Below, piece after piece: positions 21,556 through 33,982 of a stretch of DNA of 64,000 nucleotides. The notes below the pieces were generated by a model. It worked only from the letters and a program-made list of their open reading frames with translations, made no database searches and had not been told where the DNA came from. Position 1 is the stretch's first letter. Every line of letters starts with the position of its first letter. This stretch comes from Mytilus trossulus (lineage: Eukaryota; Mollusca; Bivalvia; Mytilida; Mytilidae), in the NCBI RefSeq assembly GCF_036588685.1, contig NC_086377.1, positions 70,500,283 through 70,564,282 of the forward strand. Direction: 5' to 3'. The position numbers and the translations under genes are program-made.

Positions 21556-21703
21556 TGATTGATTGATTGTTGGTTGCTAAACGTCCAGTGGCAAATATTT
21601 CATGCATATTCAGGACGAGAACAAGTTCACAATAAATACAATAGGTAGGTTGATACCATGGTCGGAGAAATTTGGAATGCCACCGGAAAAGGAGGGTATA
21701 TTG
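21556..21703 (-). mobile_element. 5'-truncated SINE
   Basis: Only the 3' third is present. On the plus strand it begins gattgattgattgttgg and contains gtccagtggcaaatatttc and gacgagaacaagttcac. 5' truncation is typical of incomplete reverse transcription from the tail. Confidence 0.85.
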
Positions 21704-21858
21704 CAATAAAAAAAATGGTATAAGGTACACTTTTATTATTTTAATAATTCTTAAAAACTGTTGATCTACTGTGCAAAGACAAAAAGTCAATGTTTGTATT
21801 AATACAAGTGTTCCATTTAAAATAAATAGTTACAAAAAGTCACCAGTCCAAACTTAAT

Positions 21859-22769
21859 TCATGCAACTGCAAATTTGAAGCCACAGTATTCTTCAGATGG
21901 GAAACTGTCTCTATTTTTTTTCACAACACATGCAGACAAGATCTTTCTATTGTGACGTCTAAGGCGATGCCATATCCACGTAACAAATCTATATGCCATA
22001 CACCTATATTTCCTACAAAGCAAAACATCAATTCTATTCATATACAACTTTCACAAACATACAATGAAAGTTATGACAAATTTCTTATTGACATTTTTTT
22101 ACTTTCGAAAAAACGAAACATTTTAAATCTGTTGTACCTGTCATTTTGGGTTGTATTTAGGTTAAAAAGAAATATTTAGGATTGATAAATATTACCTAAG
22201 GTGTACTGCCATGTATATATTTGCTACCTATGTATATTATTATAATGACATGAAAGACTTGGGTCTTTCTACATGTTCAATATGCTTTGAAATATAGTAT
22301 GTATAAACAAATTGTGTCTGTGATATTTGAATTATGAATTTATATGTGATTTTATTTTATTATTTAATTCATCATGTTAGTTTCTTCATTGAATTGTCAA
22401 TGATTGTACTTACTCTGTACACATAAAATTATGAAGTCACTAGTATTGATGAAATCAGTGAATGAACATGGATTCAATAAATCAATAATTGATTTGAAAT
22501 TGGTCCATCTAAACATGAACCTAGCCTACTACTATTTCAAAACTTACTCATTGATGGGTCTATTGTCGTCAAATGGACAAACATGCTCGATGTATGCGTA
22601 CGTGCTGACTTGCAACACATGACGGTTTAAGCAGTTGGCAATAAAGACCTCATGTTCTGTGATGCAGTTTAAGTCATCTGGCTGCATTAAATAGCTTACA
22701 GCTGATATGTCTGAACAGCATACACATTCATCTGATGTTTTCATGGAATTGCAGTTTCCACAATCACAC
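21859..22769 (-). CDS. P2X7-intracellular-domain protein, last two exons
   Basis: Exon 22769-22548 (acceptor tgttatag, donor gtaagt) encodes RCDCGNCNSMKTSDECVCC, then NRHVLQVSTYAYIEH and DDNRPIN. Exon 22012-21859 (acceptor tttgctttgtag) continues in phase, KYRCMAYRFVTWIWHRLRRH, then SACVVKKNRDSFPSE and a TGA at 21861-21859. The join restores RPINE-KYRCMAYRF. The CxCGxC...CC cysteine cluster, the aromatic Y/F-TWIW segment and the acidic SFPSEEYCGFKF end are the layout of the P2X7 receptor intracellular (ballast) domain, which binds zinc and also occurs in many soluble invertebrate proteins without a channel. No channel part is seen; upstream exons would lie above 22770. It is convergent with the DDE-like exons at 20.5-21.2 kb. 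Confidence 0.75.
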
Positions 22770-23071
22770 CTATAACATGACAATAAACGTATTTATGTGA
22801 AACCAGCTGTACACAAAACTCAATATAGAAAATATACACAAGAGTAGGTTTCAAAATATTTTTTTATGTCACGGTTGATCATAAGAAAGTGCAGATCCTA
22901 ACCATGGATAAAGGTGGGAGGGGGCAACATTGTGTCCTCATTCAAAAATAAGGATTGATTGTGGAGGTATGTTTATATATCCATGATATCTTGAATTAAA
23001 CTCTATAAAAAAATATCATAAACGTGGTGATGTCTTGTTCATATATACTATGCTCATCAAATCTAATACTG
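22770..23071. other. No gene recognised
   Basis: AT-rich; presumably intron of the P2X7-domain gene, whose preceding exon I did not find. Confidence 0.3.
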
Positions 23072-23830
23072 AAATAAAAGTACTTTAATTCTTAGGTATG
23101 AATTTCGTGGTTAGAGCAAAATTTACGTGTTCGTGGGTTTTTAAATTCGTGGATTTTGTTTTTCTTTAAAAAAAAATTGAAAAAATTAAAGCCTTTACAC
23201 ACAAAGGTTACAAATAGTCTGGATTGAAAGAAATTGCAAATTAAACATTAAACCGTGTAAATCCTAGTGACAACACTAATTAACCCAAGATAAAAAGACC
23301 ATGCAAGGTGTTAACTAGGCCATAAACATGTTGCTTAAAGAAAACAGCAACATAAACAAATGCTATAAACGTATCTTAAATTGTCAAATGATTTTTATCA
23401 TAATCAATTGCAAGCCCAGCATGAAATTATTATTTCCCATGTGTACGAAAACTATGAGGATATAAAATGAACACTTTATCATACTAGCATATCAATACCG
23501 GAAATCTAACCTTCATCATCAAAAATATTTTTAATGAGAATTAAAAGATCAAAAGTTGTACAGTTTAGGTTATTAAAGATTAAATGAGTATAATCTTGCA
23601 TGCAGGTGTAATTCTGTGACTGCTATTACCGGTAAAGTATTCTCCGATTTGGCGTTATTCAATACATTCTTTAGATCATATATTCAGTAGTCAAACCTAC
23701 ATGGGAATGATTCTTGACTTGGTTTGGACAATGGTTGTTTTGTTTGGTTGGACACTTAAATTCGTGGATAGAGTCATCCACGAAAACCACGAAAATTGGT
23801 ACCCCACGAATAAAAGTACTTTCACAGTAA
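23072..23830. mobile_element. MITE with imperfect ~35-bp terminal inverted repeats
   Basis: The left end gtactttaattcttaggtat (23080) followed by gaatttcgtgg matches the reverse complement of the right end (ccacgaaaattggtacccc, then cacgaataaaagtactttc at 23785-23823). Tips gaaataaaag and ttcacagt flank them. About 760 bp, no ORF of its own, many cgtgg strings. A TSD is not evident. Confidence 0.55.
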
Positions 23831-24017
23831 TATATATACATGGACATTTTTTTCTTCTCATTGACAAAATGGTATTACTGTTGTTAGTGACTGGTTAACC
23901 CAAATACTTCTTCATGTGGTCTGTTTATACAATACAACATGATGGACATTTTTTTCTCAAACTGATACGGTCGAATATCTAAACTTTGAGAATTGCCTTG
24001 TAAACTGTTGTCAATAG

Positions 24018-24500
24018 AGGCAACAGTAGTATACCGCTGTTCAAAACTCATAAATCCATGCACAAAAACAAAATCGGAGTAACAAACCAAAACCGAGGGA
24101 AACGCATTAATTATTAGAGGAGAACAACGACACAACACCGAAACGCAACACACACAGAAAAGAACCAAGCATCAGACAAAACACCACGAGAATAACAAAT
24201 ATAACATGAAAACCAAAAACAAGTTTTTAGGGATAGACAAGTACCGTGCCACGTCTCAATATCTAAAAAATAAGAGAAAACACAAACGAATCAACGTTAA
24301 AATGCAACACACACAGAATCGAACAGTAATATAATAATGGCCATCTTCCTGACTTGGTACAGGACACTTTTAAAGGGGGATAAACGTGTTGGGTTGAACC
24401 TGGTTTTGTGGCATGCCAAACCTCGCACTTTAATGGCAAAGTTAAATATAACATTGAAATGACAACATAATATTACAGGACTACAATACAAATAAATAGG
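24018..24500 (+). repeat. Composite interspersed repeat D (two modules, direct)
   Basis: Module 1 (about 24018-24265) begins aggcaacagtagtataccgc and includes a single acgcattaattattagagg unit and gacaagtaccgtgccacgtc. Module 2 (about 24340-24500) includes caggacacttttaaaggg and catgccaaacctcgcacttt. The second copy at 56779-57375 has module 1 in the same orientation but module 2 reversed. Confidence 0.65.
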
Positions 24501-25967
24501 AGAACATGTTAGACAAAGAAAAACATGATAAATAGATAACAAAAAGCATCAGGTTTAAAATTCAGTACTCCAAAAACGCGCCTTCAACACCGTTCATTGT
24601 TTAAATACGCAGAAATGCGATGTACTTCGTCCATATTGAGACATTTTCTCAGTTTGTTTCCACTGACGTCATCACGATCACGTGACCGGATTAAAATTCA
24701 AAGATTACGACAAGCGCGGGATTCTTTGACCATAAAAAGTCATTTTAATGAGGTTTTGACAAGAAAATTTAATTATAATTTTTACTTTTTTACCAATTTA
24801 AATTGGTACTTAAACAAACAATTGTGTCACGTCTCCTTTAAAGACATCAATTTGAGGGTCACATTTGTCATTCTATTATTGGCATCATACCAAGTTATCA
24901 AATGCAACATGAAAGACATTTTTATTCATGTGCCTTATCTAGAGGTTTTGATTGTGAAACAGTTGATTTGAGGTGGACACAAGTTATGGCTTTTTAGACT
25001 TTATTGTAGATTTACATGTCATGGTTTTTCATATTTAAAAACTGCAGTTGTGTTTCAGTTTGCTATATCATGACATGTTGCATTCATCAGAAGAAGATTT
25101 AATTAACTATTATGTTAAGATATGACTTTTAGATGAATGTCATCTTGAAAAAAAATGTTTTGTTTTTTTTTTACATTGGGAGTGGTATGATGGTATTATG
25201 AGTTAGTATACAATATAACAGAATGTCATACTTAAGTAACAAAATTTATATTGCTGTTCTGTTCAGATATATATATCTTGTAGTTGAATATCATATAGAA
25301 AAGATGTTCGTTTTTTTCAAGATTGTTTTTTTATATTTCGAGTGTTTTCGCTAGTATTATTAGTTAGCAAACAATATGACAGAATGTGGGTTTTTTTTCA
25401 ACATTTTTTTGGGGTAAAATGCGGGTGTGTTTAAAAGTATAGTTTAGCATACAATATAAAAGGAATATCAAAATACTAAGCACAAGACAGAATGTCATTG
25501 CAGTTAGTACATGACATAACAAAATAATATCCCAATAATATTAGTGTCTTCAAAGGAGCATTTTCTGAATATATATATACATCTTCAATATCGTTTTTTG
25601 TTTGTTATTCTGTGACTTTATGTTCTAATTGTTCTACAAAATGATATGTAAATCAAAGAAGAAAAGGTCTCGTCTTGATTTATGTCAGATTAAAGGTCTG
25701 ATAGGGCAAATATTTTATTTTAAATATATGTTTGTAATATTATTTTATTTGATTTTATTACGCATGAAAATAAAGGTTTACAAAAGTCACTTTTTATTCT
25801 TGTATTGAGCAATAATTGAGTTTCAATAAATAAGTAATCTGTGTATCCAAATGATTAACAGCTAAAATTTCCGTCTCCGATTAACTTGTCTTTGACATGA
25901 CATCAATGTTACTGCACATGTATTAAGGAATACTGATGCTATTGAGCTAGGGTAGCATGTTCATAAC
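24501..25967. other. No gene recognised; CRE and E-box motifs
   Basis: TGACGTCA at 24664-24671 and CACGTG at 24679-24684 lie 7 bp apart in a locally GC-richer stretch. A plus-strand frame of 124 codons (24597-24971) spans them but has no motif. The rest is AT-rich with T-runs. Confidence 0.35.
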
Positions 25968-26459
25968 TTAATCTCTTTTAATAACTCCAGCTGGAGCATT
26001 CCAAAATATATTCGGATAATGATTCGGGGTTTGCACATTAATATTTTCAATGAACTTCTCAATGCTATCTTCATGCACAATGCATACATTATGCAATAAG
26101 CACCCTGACATTATCATATAACAAATATCTCTTGGTTCATGCAGCGGAATTTCCCTTAGTCTTCTGAAGCGACCCTTCAGTTGGCCAATTGATCTCTCAA
26201 CACTTTGACGACGTGAATAAACAACCCTGTTGTATCTTATTTGTCTATCATTTAAATGTCCATTGTCACGAAATAGGGTTAATAGCCAATTTTTTAATGG
26301 ATAAGCCGAATCACCGAGTAAATGATTGTTCACGGCAGTCAGATTGCCAGCTTCAGCTTGCGTGAAGAGTTCTGTGCTTCTTCATACCCTTGCGTCATGA
26401 GCACATCCTGGACATCCTGTCTGTGCACTTGTAATCATGAGATTGTCATCAATTCCAAC
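25968..26459 (-). pseudogene. PIF/Harbinger (HARBI1-like) transposase remnant with in-frame TGA
   Basis: Last exon of a DDE_Tnp_4-type transposase. After an acceptor at 26460 (tttttatacag) it reads VGIDDNLMITSAQTGCPGCA-HDARV, then an in-frame TGA (26384-26382) where family members have a hydrophobic or aromatic residue, then RSTELFTQAEAGNLTAV, HLLGDSAYPLKNWLLTLFRD, and SVERSIGQLKGRFRRLREIP. The HD(A/S)RV aspartate and the VERxxGxLKGRF glutamate, two of the three catalytic positions, are present. The remaining 5' exons were not found. Harbinger elements usually pair this with a Myb/SANT gene, which is not seen. Confidence 0.8.
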
Positions 26460-26595
26460 CTGTATAAAAAAAATTGAATAACATATAAATTAAAAAGAAT
26501 AGACATAAATCCTTTCATACAGACTTTCAAGGTAAATCATGTGTCTTAAGAAGTTGGTCTAGATGTTTCAACTTTAAAAGGAAAATTTTGAGAGA

Positions 26596-27030
26596 GGAAA
26601 TAGATATAGGAAGATGTGGTGTGAGTGCCAATGAGACAACTCTCCATCCAAATAACAATTTAAAAATTAAACCATTATAGGTTAAAGTACGGCCTTCAAC
26701 ACGGAGCCTTGGCTCACACCGAACAACAAGCTATAAAGGGCCCCAAAATTACTAGTGTAAAACCATTCAAACGGGAAAACCAACGGTCTAATCTATATAA
26801 ACAAAACGAGAAACGAGAAACACGTATATATTACATAAACAAACGACAACTACTGTACATCAGATTCCTGACTTAGGACAGGTGCAAACATTTGCAGCGG
26901 GATTAAACGTTTTAATGGGCCCAAACCTTCTCCCTTTTTCTGAAACAATAGCATAACATCACAACATATAAAAACATACGATAAAATATCAATTAGCAGA
27001 CTTAACTCAATCAAAAAACGTATGATTACA
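26596..27030 (+). repeat. Interspersed family A, near-complete copy (variant 2)
   Basis: Begins aagatgtggtgtgagtgcca, then atgagacaactctccatcc; the middle has gtacggccttcaacacggag and the end has cctgacttaggacaggtgca. No coding capacity. The same variant is found in reverse at 42505-42915. Confidence 0.7.
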
Positions 27031-27179
27031 CAAAGAACGAATAAATTTGATCTGCGATATCTGAATACAAATGCACAGTTAATTAAATATTAGAGACAAA
27101 CAGTCATGACCAAAAGGCTATCAAACAAATTCAAACACACTGAGAAATATTTAACCAATCAATGTTCACTTTAGAAAAA

Positions 27180-28262
27180 AACCGGTTTTTTTATAATCTT
27201 GAAGTTTATACAAATGTTGTAAGAATAAGTGAAAAATTGAAGATATTACAAATAATCAAAGCTGGTATACAGCCAAGATCCATATAATTAAAAATGACAA
27301 AAAAGCATTATAAACAGTATCAACCGGTCGAATTAACAAGAAAATACGATTTGAGAGTACTCGCAGTTACTGACAGCTAGTTAAAAGCCAAAACCAATTA
27401 ATAGTAAAAAATCATGCATCAGAGACTAAAATCGACTAAAACACATCACAGGGATTTAGTATTTTAACGTCATTAATAGTCAAAGAAGACATGACTTGTG
27501 CAATGCCAAAAATAAATGTATCGACAGGTAGTAGTTTAGTGAAGAGCGACTTCTATAGAAATAAAAGTTAACGTGGCTGTGTCCCCTATACATCTCGCCT
27601 CAAAATGAAATTTAGTTATGTTTTAATTTGCTAATGACAAAATCAATATTAGTGCCAATGTGAACTATATTCAGAGATCTAATTACAATATTGGTACGAT
27701 AACCCTTACTTATAAGTTTGTTTAAAGGTTCGATGAGTTTACAAGGATCACATAGTGATTTCCTCGCTTTAAGTACAATATTACCATAAAATTTAGGATG
27801 AGAAATACCATTTTTAATAAGCTTTCTACAGGTATAGCCAAATTTACTAATCAAATCTTTGTATCTATGAAAGAATTTAGTAAAAGTTTTAAGTAATTTA
27901 TGGTATCGAAATCCCTGACACAACAATTTACCAGTGATGCATTGATTACGTTCGTTAAAATCTATGACATCAGAACACACACGGGCAAACCGAACGAGTT
28001 GCGATATATAAACACCGTATGATGGAGCCAAAGGCACATCGCCGTCTAAAAAAGGAAAATTAACAATAGGAAATGAAAAATCGTCTCTTTTGTCGTAAAT
28101 TTTAGTGTGAAGTTTCCCGTTTGAAATTGAAATGTCTAAATCTAGAAAAGGACAACTGCTGCTGTTTATGTTAGATTTAGTTAAAGTAAGTTCGTTTGGG
28201 TAAATTTCTGAAGTATATTTAGAGAACTCTGGATTATTCAACGAAAAAATATCTCCAAGCTT
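27180..28262 (-). mobile_element. 5'-truncated RT-family retroelement with 3' UTR
   Basis: Contains the coding end at 27612-28262 and a 3' UTR reaching an A-rich end near 27180. The family's reverse transcriptase core is missing: the element stops abruptly at about 28262. A sister copy lies at 35440-36347. Confidence 0.6.
27612..28241 (-). CDS. C-terminal region of an unusual reverse-transcriptase protein
   Basis: 209 residues: EIYPNELTLTKSNINSS, CPFLDLDISI, KIYDKRDDFSFPIVNFPFLD, PSYGVYISQLVRFARVC, then a basic tail. The IYDKRDDF..PIVN-FP and YGVYISQLVR signatures belong to a family of large RT proteins very frequent in mussels and cnidarians; I place them provisionally with Penelope-like or unclassified retroelements. 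Codons continue open upstream to about 28262 (KLGDIFSLNNPEFSKY), where homology ends, so the N-terminal and catalytic parts are missing. The frame is otherwise intact. Confidence 0.65.
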   Translation of the reverse strand: MNNPEFSKYTSEIYPNELTLTKSNINSSSCPFLDLDISISNGKLHTKIYDKRDDFSFPIVNFPFLDGDVPLAPSYGVYISQLVRFARVCSDVIDFNERNQCITGKLLCQGFRYHKLLKTFTKFFHRYKDLISKFGYTCRKLIKNGISHPKFYGNIVLKARKSLCDPCKLIEPLNKLISKGYRTNIVIRSLNIVHIGTNIDFVISKLKHN

Positions 28263-29557
28263 GTTTTATTGGCAGAAATTTTGTCTAAATGAAGATATTA
28301 TGTACGCATATTACTAGTATCTTATTTTGAGGATAATTTTACAAATACAGACTTTATTTCCTTGGAAATCAAGCAAGTAAACAAAGATCACTGAAATAAA
28401 TCTAACTTTCACAAAGGAATGTGCAGCTTAATATGTACATTTCATCTTATTTAGAATGTTTTTCAGATATTGTAAGATATCAGCATGTATAGGTGAAATA
28501 TATATAATTCATGATATGATTGTAAGGTGAATATATGTTTTGGAGATGCCATCTGACCTTGACACAATTTATATGGTTTATTTGTTATTGTGAATTTTCT
28601 ATAATTTAGTGGTGTTTTTTTCCAGATACATGCACTATATCAGCTGTATATGGAAAGGTGAACTATATTTGGTATACATGGAATAATTGTTAGGTGTGCC
28701 TGGCATGTGGCATTTGACAATGACCTTTTAAACATTGCGCAATGGCCTGTTATTTTTTCTTAATGTTTTACCAGTTTCTCTGATAGGTTAAGTGATAAGT
28801 CAAATAAATATTGTGTATTGAATACTTTGAAGGTCTGGCAAGTTTCATCTTACCATGACTTTAGTCACAATTCAGTTTCAACTGAGGGTTGTTTCTACAT
28901 TCTTTAATTTTTTTTAAGGTATGTAATGATTTACATCTTGCATGTATTTCTTCAACGTTTAACCTCACCTTGATTTCAAGTTCATTCTTCATAATGTTAA
29001 TGTAATGAAATGGAAAATCTGCACTTTTTTTCACTATTTCAACATACAAATTGATAAAATCAATAATGAAAAGTTAGACAAGGGGAGCCACCTGTATTTT
29101 TTCGGACGATTGTGGAGTGTATGATGATGCAAAAGGTTCAACCACTAAGACATACTGAGTAACAGACCCAAATGGATTGGCAAAATCTGTTCAAAAAAGG
29201 AAAGATGCATAACGATTTGCTATATATTATCTGTTTTAAATACATTTTCATGTCGGCAGTTTGTCATAATTGCAAAAAAGTAACAAAATCACATACTTTC
29301 AAGCATTGTTTAGACATTTTTCTCCGTTTCAATTTTATTAGATTTGGTAAATATTTAACATAGCAATTTTTTTCAACTTCCATATCATTTTTTTTTCTGC
29401 CATAAATGCCTGCGTTCTCAAATTACAGCATGTTTTTCAAGTTGCAACTTCTCTTGTAGCTGAGGACAATGCCTGAGATAAATATTTTCACTACTTCTTC
29501 ACAATACTTATCTGAACGTCTGCCAAGTTTGCCTCGGTTGCTCAAATCTATGTCTAA
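28263..29557. other. No gene recognised
   Basis: AT-rich, stop-dense. Confidence 0.4.
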
Positions 29558-29693
29558 ATTTAGCCATTGGATAGCTTATCCAGTGGCTAACTATGTTACC
29601 CCAGTGGCTTACTATCCGTTGCCTATTGTTCAATTGCTCCCTGACAAATTAGTTAGTAAGCTAGTGGATAAGTTACATAACCAATGGTTAAAT
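29558..29693. mobile_element. Short MITE (136 bp)
   Basis: The ends atttagccattgg (29558-29570) and ccaatggttaaat (29681-29693) are inverted copies with one mismatch, and the similarity continues inward (gcttatccagtggctaac against gttagtaagctagtggataa). The open frame across it is incidental. Confidence 0.5.
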
Positions 29694-30083
29694 GCTACCT
29701 ATTGCCCATAATTCATTGTTTTCATGGCAATATGGAGTAGAAGACAGAACTGAAACGTAAAGAAGCGAAAACTTCCCCATGGCTTCCTTATATCTTGTGG
29801 ATCTGGTCAAGTAAAACTATGAAATTATAAAATCCAAGCAAACAAATTCAGTTACAAATGCCAAAAAAATCAGGTCTAGTTAAATATATAAGGTAATAAC
29901 AATCAAAACAAAGAAGGAAATAAAGACTCACAAAACCAAAGGACATGTACATCAACAGTTGTAAATAATTAAAGAACCTTAGTGAGCACGCTCACATACC
30001 CCACATCCCCACATTGTCATTGAAGAAATAAAATAAGTGTAAGAAAAAATAAATTGTATAAGAAAAATTAATTTCCTGCCAAT
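29694..30083. other. No gene recognised
   Basis: AT-rich spacer. Confidence 0.35.
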
Positions 30084-30180
30084 ATGCACTGGAAAATTGA
30101 GGGTACATTGGATAGGGACAGAAATTTTGCATTGCAACAGGCTACCTTCGGACCCCCAAAGAGTTGTTCCTTCTTCGAAT
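30084..30180 (-). mobile_element. SINE fragment (middle only)
   Basis: Plus-strand strings cactggaaaattgagggta, ggatagggacagaaatttt and caacaggctaccttcggacc match the SINE middle; both ends are missing. Confidence 0.7.
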
Positions 30181-31064
30181 GGTTTAAAAGTCAACTAAAC
30201 GTTTCCATTTCAGGATGACATGAAAAAAGAAACAATGCTGCGTCAATACACATCTGTTTTGATCTGAGAAAAAATAAAAATAATTTCTTTCTTGGGAGTT
30301 TGTAGTTATTTTGAAATCCCAAAGTTTGTTTCTCACCGTGACTCTTAATAACCATATAATCATGAAAATCGCATGGTACTGTTCCCCTTTCAACTTAATT
30401 TTCTTTTACTATCACACCTTTTCTGACGTCTTTTACAACGGTACTTGTCTGATTCGGCCATTGCTGGTTTTTAAAAATTCCTGAATAGCACGATTTTCAA
30501 CTGTTAATTATGGGTTGCTGCTTTGAGTTTTCCAGTGATCGAGAAGATGTTTCAACTTTACATTTAGATCTTTTTGATACAAAACAATTACCATCTGAAT
30601 ATTTCTGTAGGAGATCGTCTTTTGGGATACTCGTACTTTCGTCTAACATGACATTTGGGTATTACGCCTCCTTGCCGTCGGCTGTGAGAATTCTGTATGC
30701 GAATTGTGAATGCACAGCGCTCCTTTTATGGTAACTCAAGTTGTCGTGAACTTTTCTCCACAGTTTTTGTACACGTATTTCTCCTACTTGCTATCCTTGA
30801 TAGTCGGCAAATTGTTTTTGCAGTTTTTGTACCAAGGGTATCAAGTTTATTCCAACTACCACTGTATTCACCTTGACCTTCAGTGTATTATGACCTTAAC
30901 CTTGTGACATTTGAAAGGTCAAGTGGTCCTGCGTTATATAGTGGTAGTCCCATGTCTCTACGACTTCCGTTTCTCAAGTTTGGTTTTGCATCATATATTT
31001 GATGATTCTTTGTGACCATGATAAACTTTAAAATTGTCCCAATTTTTTTTCTATAACGTTGTCC
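30181..31064. other. No gene recognised
   Basis: Includes a small open frame at 30510-30734 without motifs. Near 30865-30905 several tgacctt strings occur in one orientation (nuclear-receptor half-site-like), of unknown meaning. Confidence 0.35.
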
Positions 31065-31074
31065 TTAAACTGTA

Positions 31075-31506
31075 TACACCCCAAGGATGACTGAGGTATA
31101 GAAATATGGTCACTTGGTCTTCTCCCGACCGGCAGTAAACCGCTTGCCGAAGTGGGGCGTCCGTTTGGCTGTGCGGGATGTATCAAGTTCGCAGTCACGT
31201 CCGGTCAGAAGTGGGACGTTAAATCCGATGCCTCGTGTATCGAGAGTGCCACGCTCTTTACACGTTAAGAACCCTTGCAACACCTCTTTTGAGGGGTCCG
31301 TAGGTGGCCTGTTGCAAGGCAAAACTTCTGTCCCTATCCAAGATAACCTCATTTTCCATTGGCAGTCCAAATTTCCCCGACCATTATCCCAGATGGCCTC
31401 TATCGTACCAACCTACCTATTGTATTTATTGTGAACTTGTTCTCGTCCTGAATATGCATGAACTATTTGCCACTGGACGTTAAGCAACCAATAATCAATC
31501 AATCAA
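31075..31506 (+). mobile_element. SINE copy with 10-bp TSD
   Basis: Bounded by ttaaactgta at 31065-31074 and 31507-31516. 432 bp, intact head (acaccccaaggatgactgag), body and tail. The pre-tail stem CGTCC/GGACG is conserved; the loop has one change (tgaactattt) relative to other copies. Confidence 0.9.
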
Positions 31507-31516
31507 TTAAACTGTA

Positions 31517-33982
31517 GACCATTTAACAGATTTGAGATATCTATTGTCGTTATAGAGATAGTGCAGTTTGAAATTTTGAGAGTGGCGGCATGTATTTGTG
31601 GAGCTTACCACTTAAAATGTTTAAGGAATTGAAGAGGTTAACATAGGTTAAAAAAGAAAAGACTAATGACGCTGAAAGGCAGCACTCACACCCTATATGA
31701 TAACCCTATAGTATTGTTATGTGACTGACATTATTTGATCTGACTGTAGTTTAATATCTTAAATTAGAATTTGAGAGGGTAATGTTCATATTTATTAATC
31801 ATTTATATTAATTTTTGTTATTGTTCATTTTCTGTTTTCAGTGATCCCAGTCTCAGTTATTATATTCTACCCAAACATGAAAACTTAGCAAGATGATTTA
31901 TATTACTCATTTACCTTGAAAAGTTGAATTGTCAGTTTGGTTCTCAGAAGAAGAGGTTTTTTTTCTGAAAAAAAGAGGTATTATATACTATTAATTTATA
32001 CAATATTGTTCAACAAGAGGAGATGATACTAGCAAATAATTTTCGTGATGAATACCGTACATTTTTATTTAAGCATTGATACACATATAGCATGAAAGTT
32101 TGAAATTATTCATTGGTCAAATAGTTCATGGCTTGCAATCTAAAAATATTAATATAAATAATTTAAGAAATACAAGTAATGATAAGTCAATTTGTTACAC
32201 AACCATGACAACCCTGCTATTTAAGATGAGTTCTAAACATATATCAGTTGTTCTGGAGAACCTTTTTGACCTACGATTTAACTGAAAGTTCAGTTAAAGA
32301 AATTATCGTCTTTAACTTGTCCTTGCCATAGTTTGACATTCTTTGGATCGTCAAAAGCTCTGCTGGTACAACAGATACGGTAATCTTGCCATCCTGTACT
32401 TTTTTACAAGGGAATCTACTTTCCTTTTCCACTGCTTTATTTACAAAATAGTAAAATACTAAGATGTAACTATATATATATACCCTTCCTTGGAATGGAA
32501 CGATACATTGAGCTGGATTCTTAATGTACCAGCAGTCATTTTCTTTGTATATGTTAGCATGATGCAAACTTACTTATTTCATACTGCTATATGGTGTCGG
32601 CTGAGCAAAAAAGCAGGAAATACCAATTGCAATTTCTAACGGTAAACAGGGAATCTAAGCACAAGGTGTTTGTGATGAGCAAGAAGCAATCAATTAAAAT
32701 TATACTTAATCTACACTTTAAATGTTTTGCTTATTAATTTAATTGGGGAAATACAACATATCAAAACTCATCGTAGATATCAGGACTAAATTTTGTATAT
32801 ACGCCAAATTTCTATCTATTTGTGAGTCGTCCTTCAATAATTGCCATGTCATCTTGATATCTGGTTTTACATCAATTCCACAATAAAACAGTAAGTGATG
32901 AAATTATAAATGGCCAAGACAAATTCAATTCTATTAGGTACAACAGGCTTTCCCGTTACTGCGGACGTTGCGTGTCGCAGAGTCATAAGCAATAAAGAAA
33001 TGGTTACAGTTGTGTGACTGTAAGCAAACATTTCCACTACGGGAATAGCATGTTCATCTTAAGAATCGTGCTATATGCAAGCCGCATAATAGAAGGGATG
33101 TTTCTTATTACTGTCCCGGTGGCATCTATGCATTTCCCATGCTTCTTCAAATCAAGTTTTTTAATTGTTACTGATGTCTAAATGCCCACCCCCTTTTTCA
33201 TTTTTTTACAAGACATCAGGATTAACTGCTTCTTTAATACATGTTAGTGAATACATCTTTATATATAGCTATTTTATGAAATTTTCCTTTGACCTCACTG
33301 ACTGATAATTTCCTTTCTCGGCACAGTGCAGTCATATTAAAAGTCATTGCAAAATAGGTTGCAGGAGTATGACATCACCATGACTCTTGACTGTGAGTCT
33401 CATTCAAAGTTGCAAGTTAGGTATTTTCACCAATTGTCTGACTTCAAACGATGGAAATATTAGTTTGTTCTTCCGTCTTTTTTTAACTTGGATCTTGTGT
33501 TTGCTGTGGATCTTAAAAGCCTTTTGTTTGACAAAGAGATGTTGGAAACGTTAGACAAACACTGCGAATAAGCTTTATAATATCAGCCTCATGCCGTTTT
33601 GCCTCTTCCCGTAAGTGGTTCACCTTTTCAATACGGCGAAAACATTTCTTGCGGACTCCATTAGTAGGAGGATATGTATATAACAAATGTTCCCGTTACT
33701 TTCCATTACAGGTAATTTTTCATCCGCAAATCTCTTTACATAAGATATGCCCTTAATTCAGGACATACGCTTATGATTATAACACTTTATTTACGCTCCT
33801 ATTTTGGATTTAGATACATTCGTTATCAGCACATATCTAAGTTGTCTGGTCTCTTATAACATATCCTCAATTTAGAACAAACGTTATCACCACATGTCTA
33901 GTTTATTTAGTCTACAAACCATTTAATTATTTGACAAAGTAAGTTTTTGAATCTAAACAATTAACTGTTTGACAATATCTTC
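31517..33982. other. Mostly unassigned; candidate minus-strand exons
   Basis: On the minus strand 31962-31914 has a good acceptor (tttttttcag-like) and donor (gtaaat) around KKTSSSENQTDNSTFQ, and 32567-32271 holds RFPCKKVQDGKITVSVVPAE. They could be exons of one gene, but phases were not proven and I do not recognise the protein. A 44-bp scrap of repeat family C lies at 32762-32805. The remainder is AT-rich. Confidence 0.3.

Noticed and set aside
24597-24971. 124-codon plus-strand frame as a gene
   Set aside because: No motif, no splice logic, and an AT-rich hydrophobic second half typical of chance frames.
29469-29711. 80-residue frame as a protein gene
   Set aside because: It covers an inverted-repeat MITE (29558-29693), which explains its composition.
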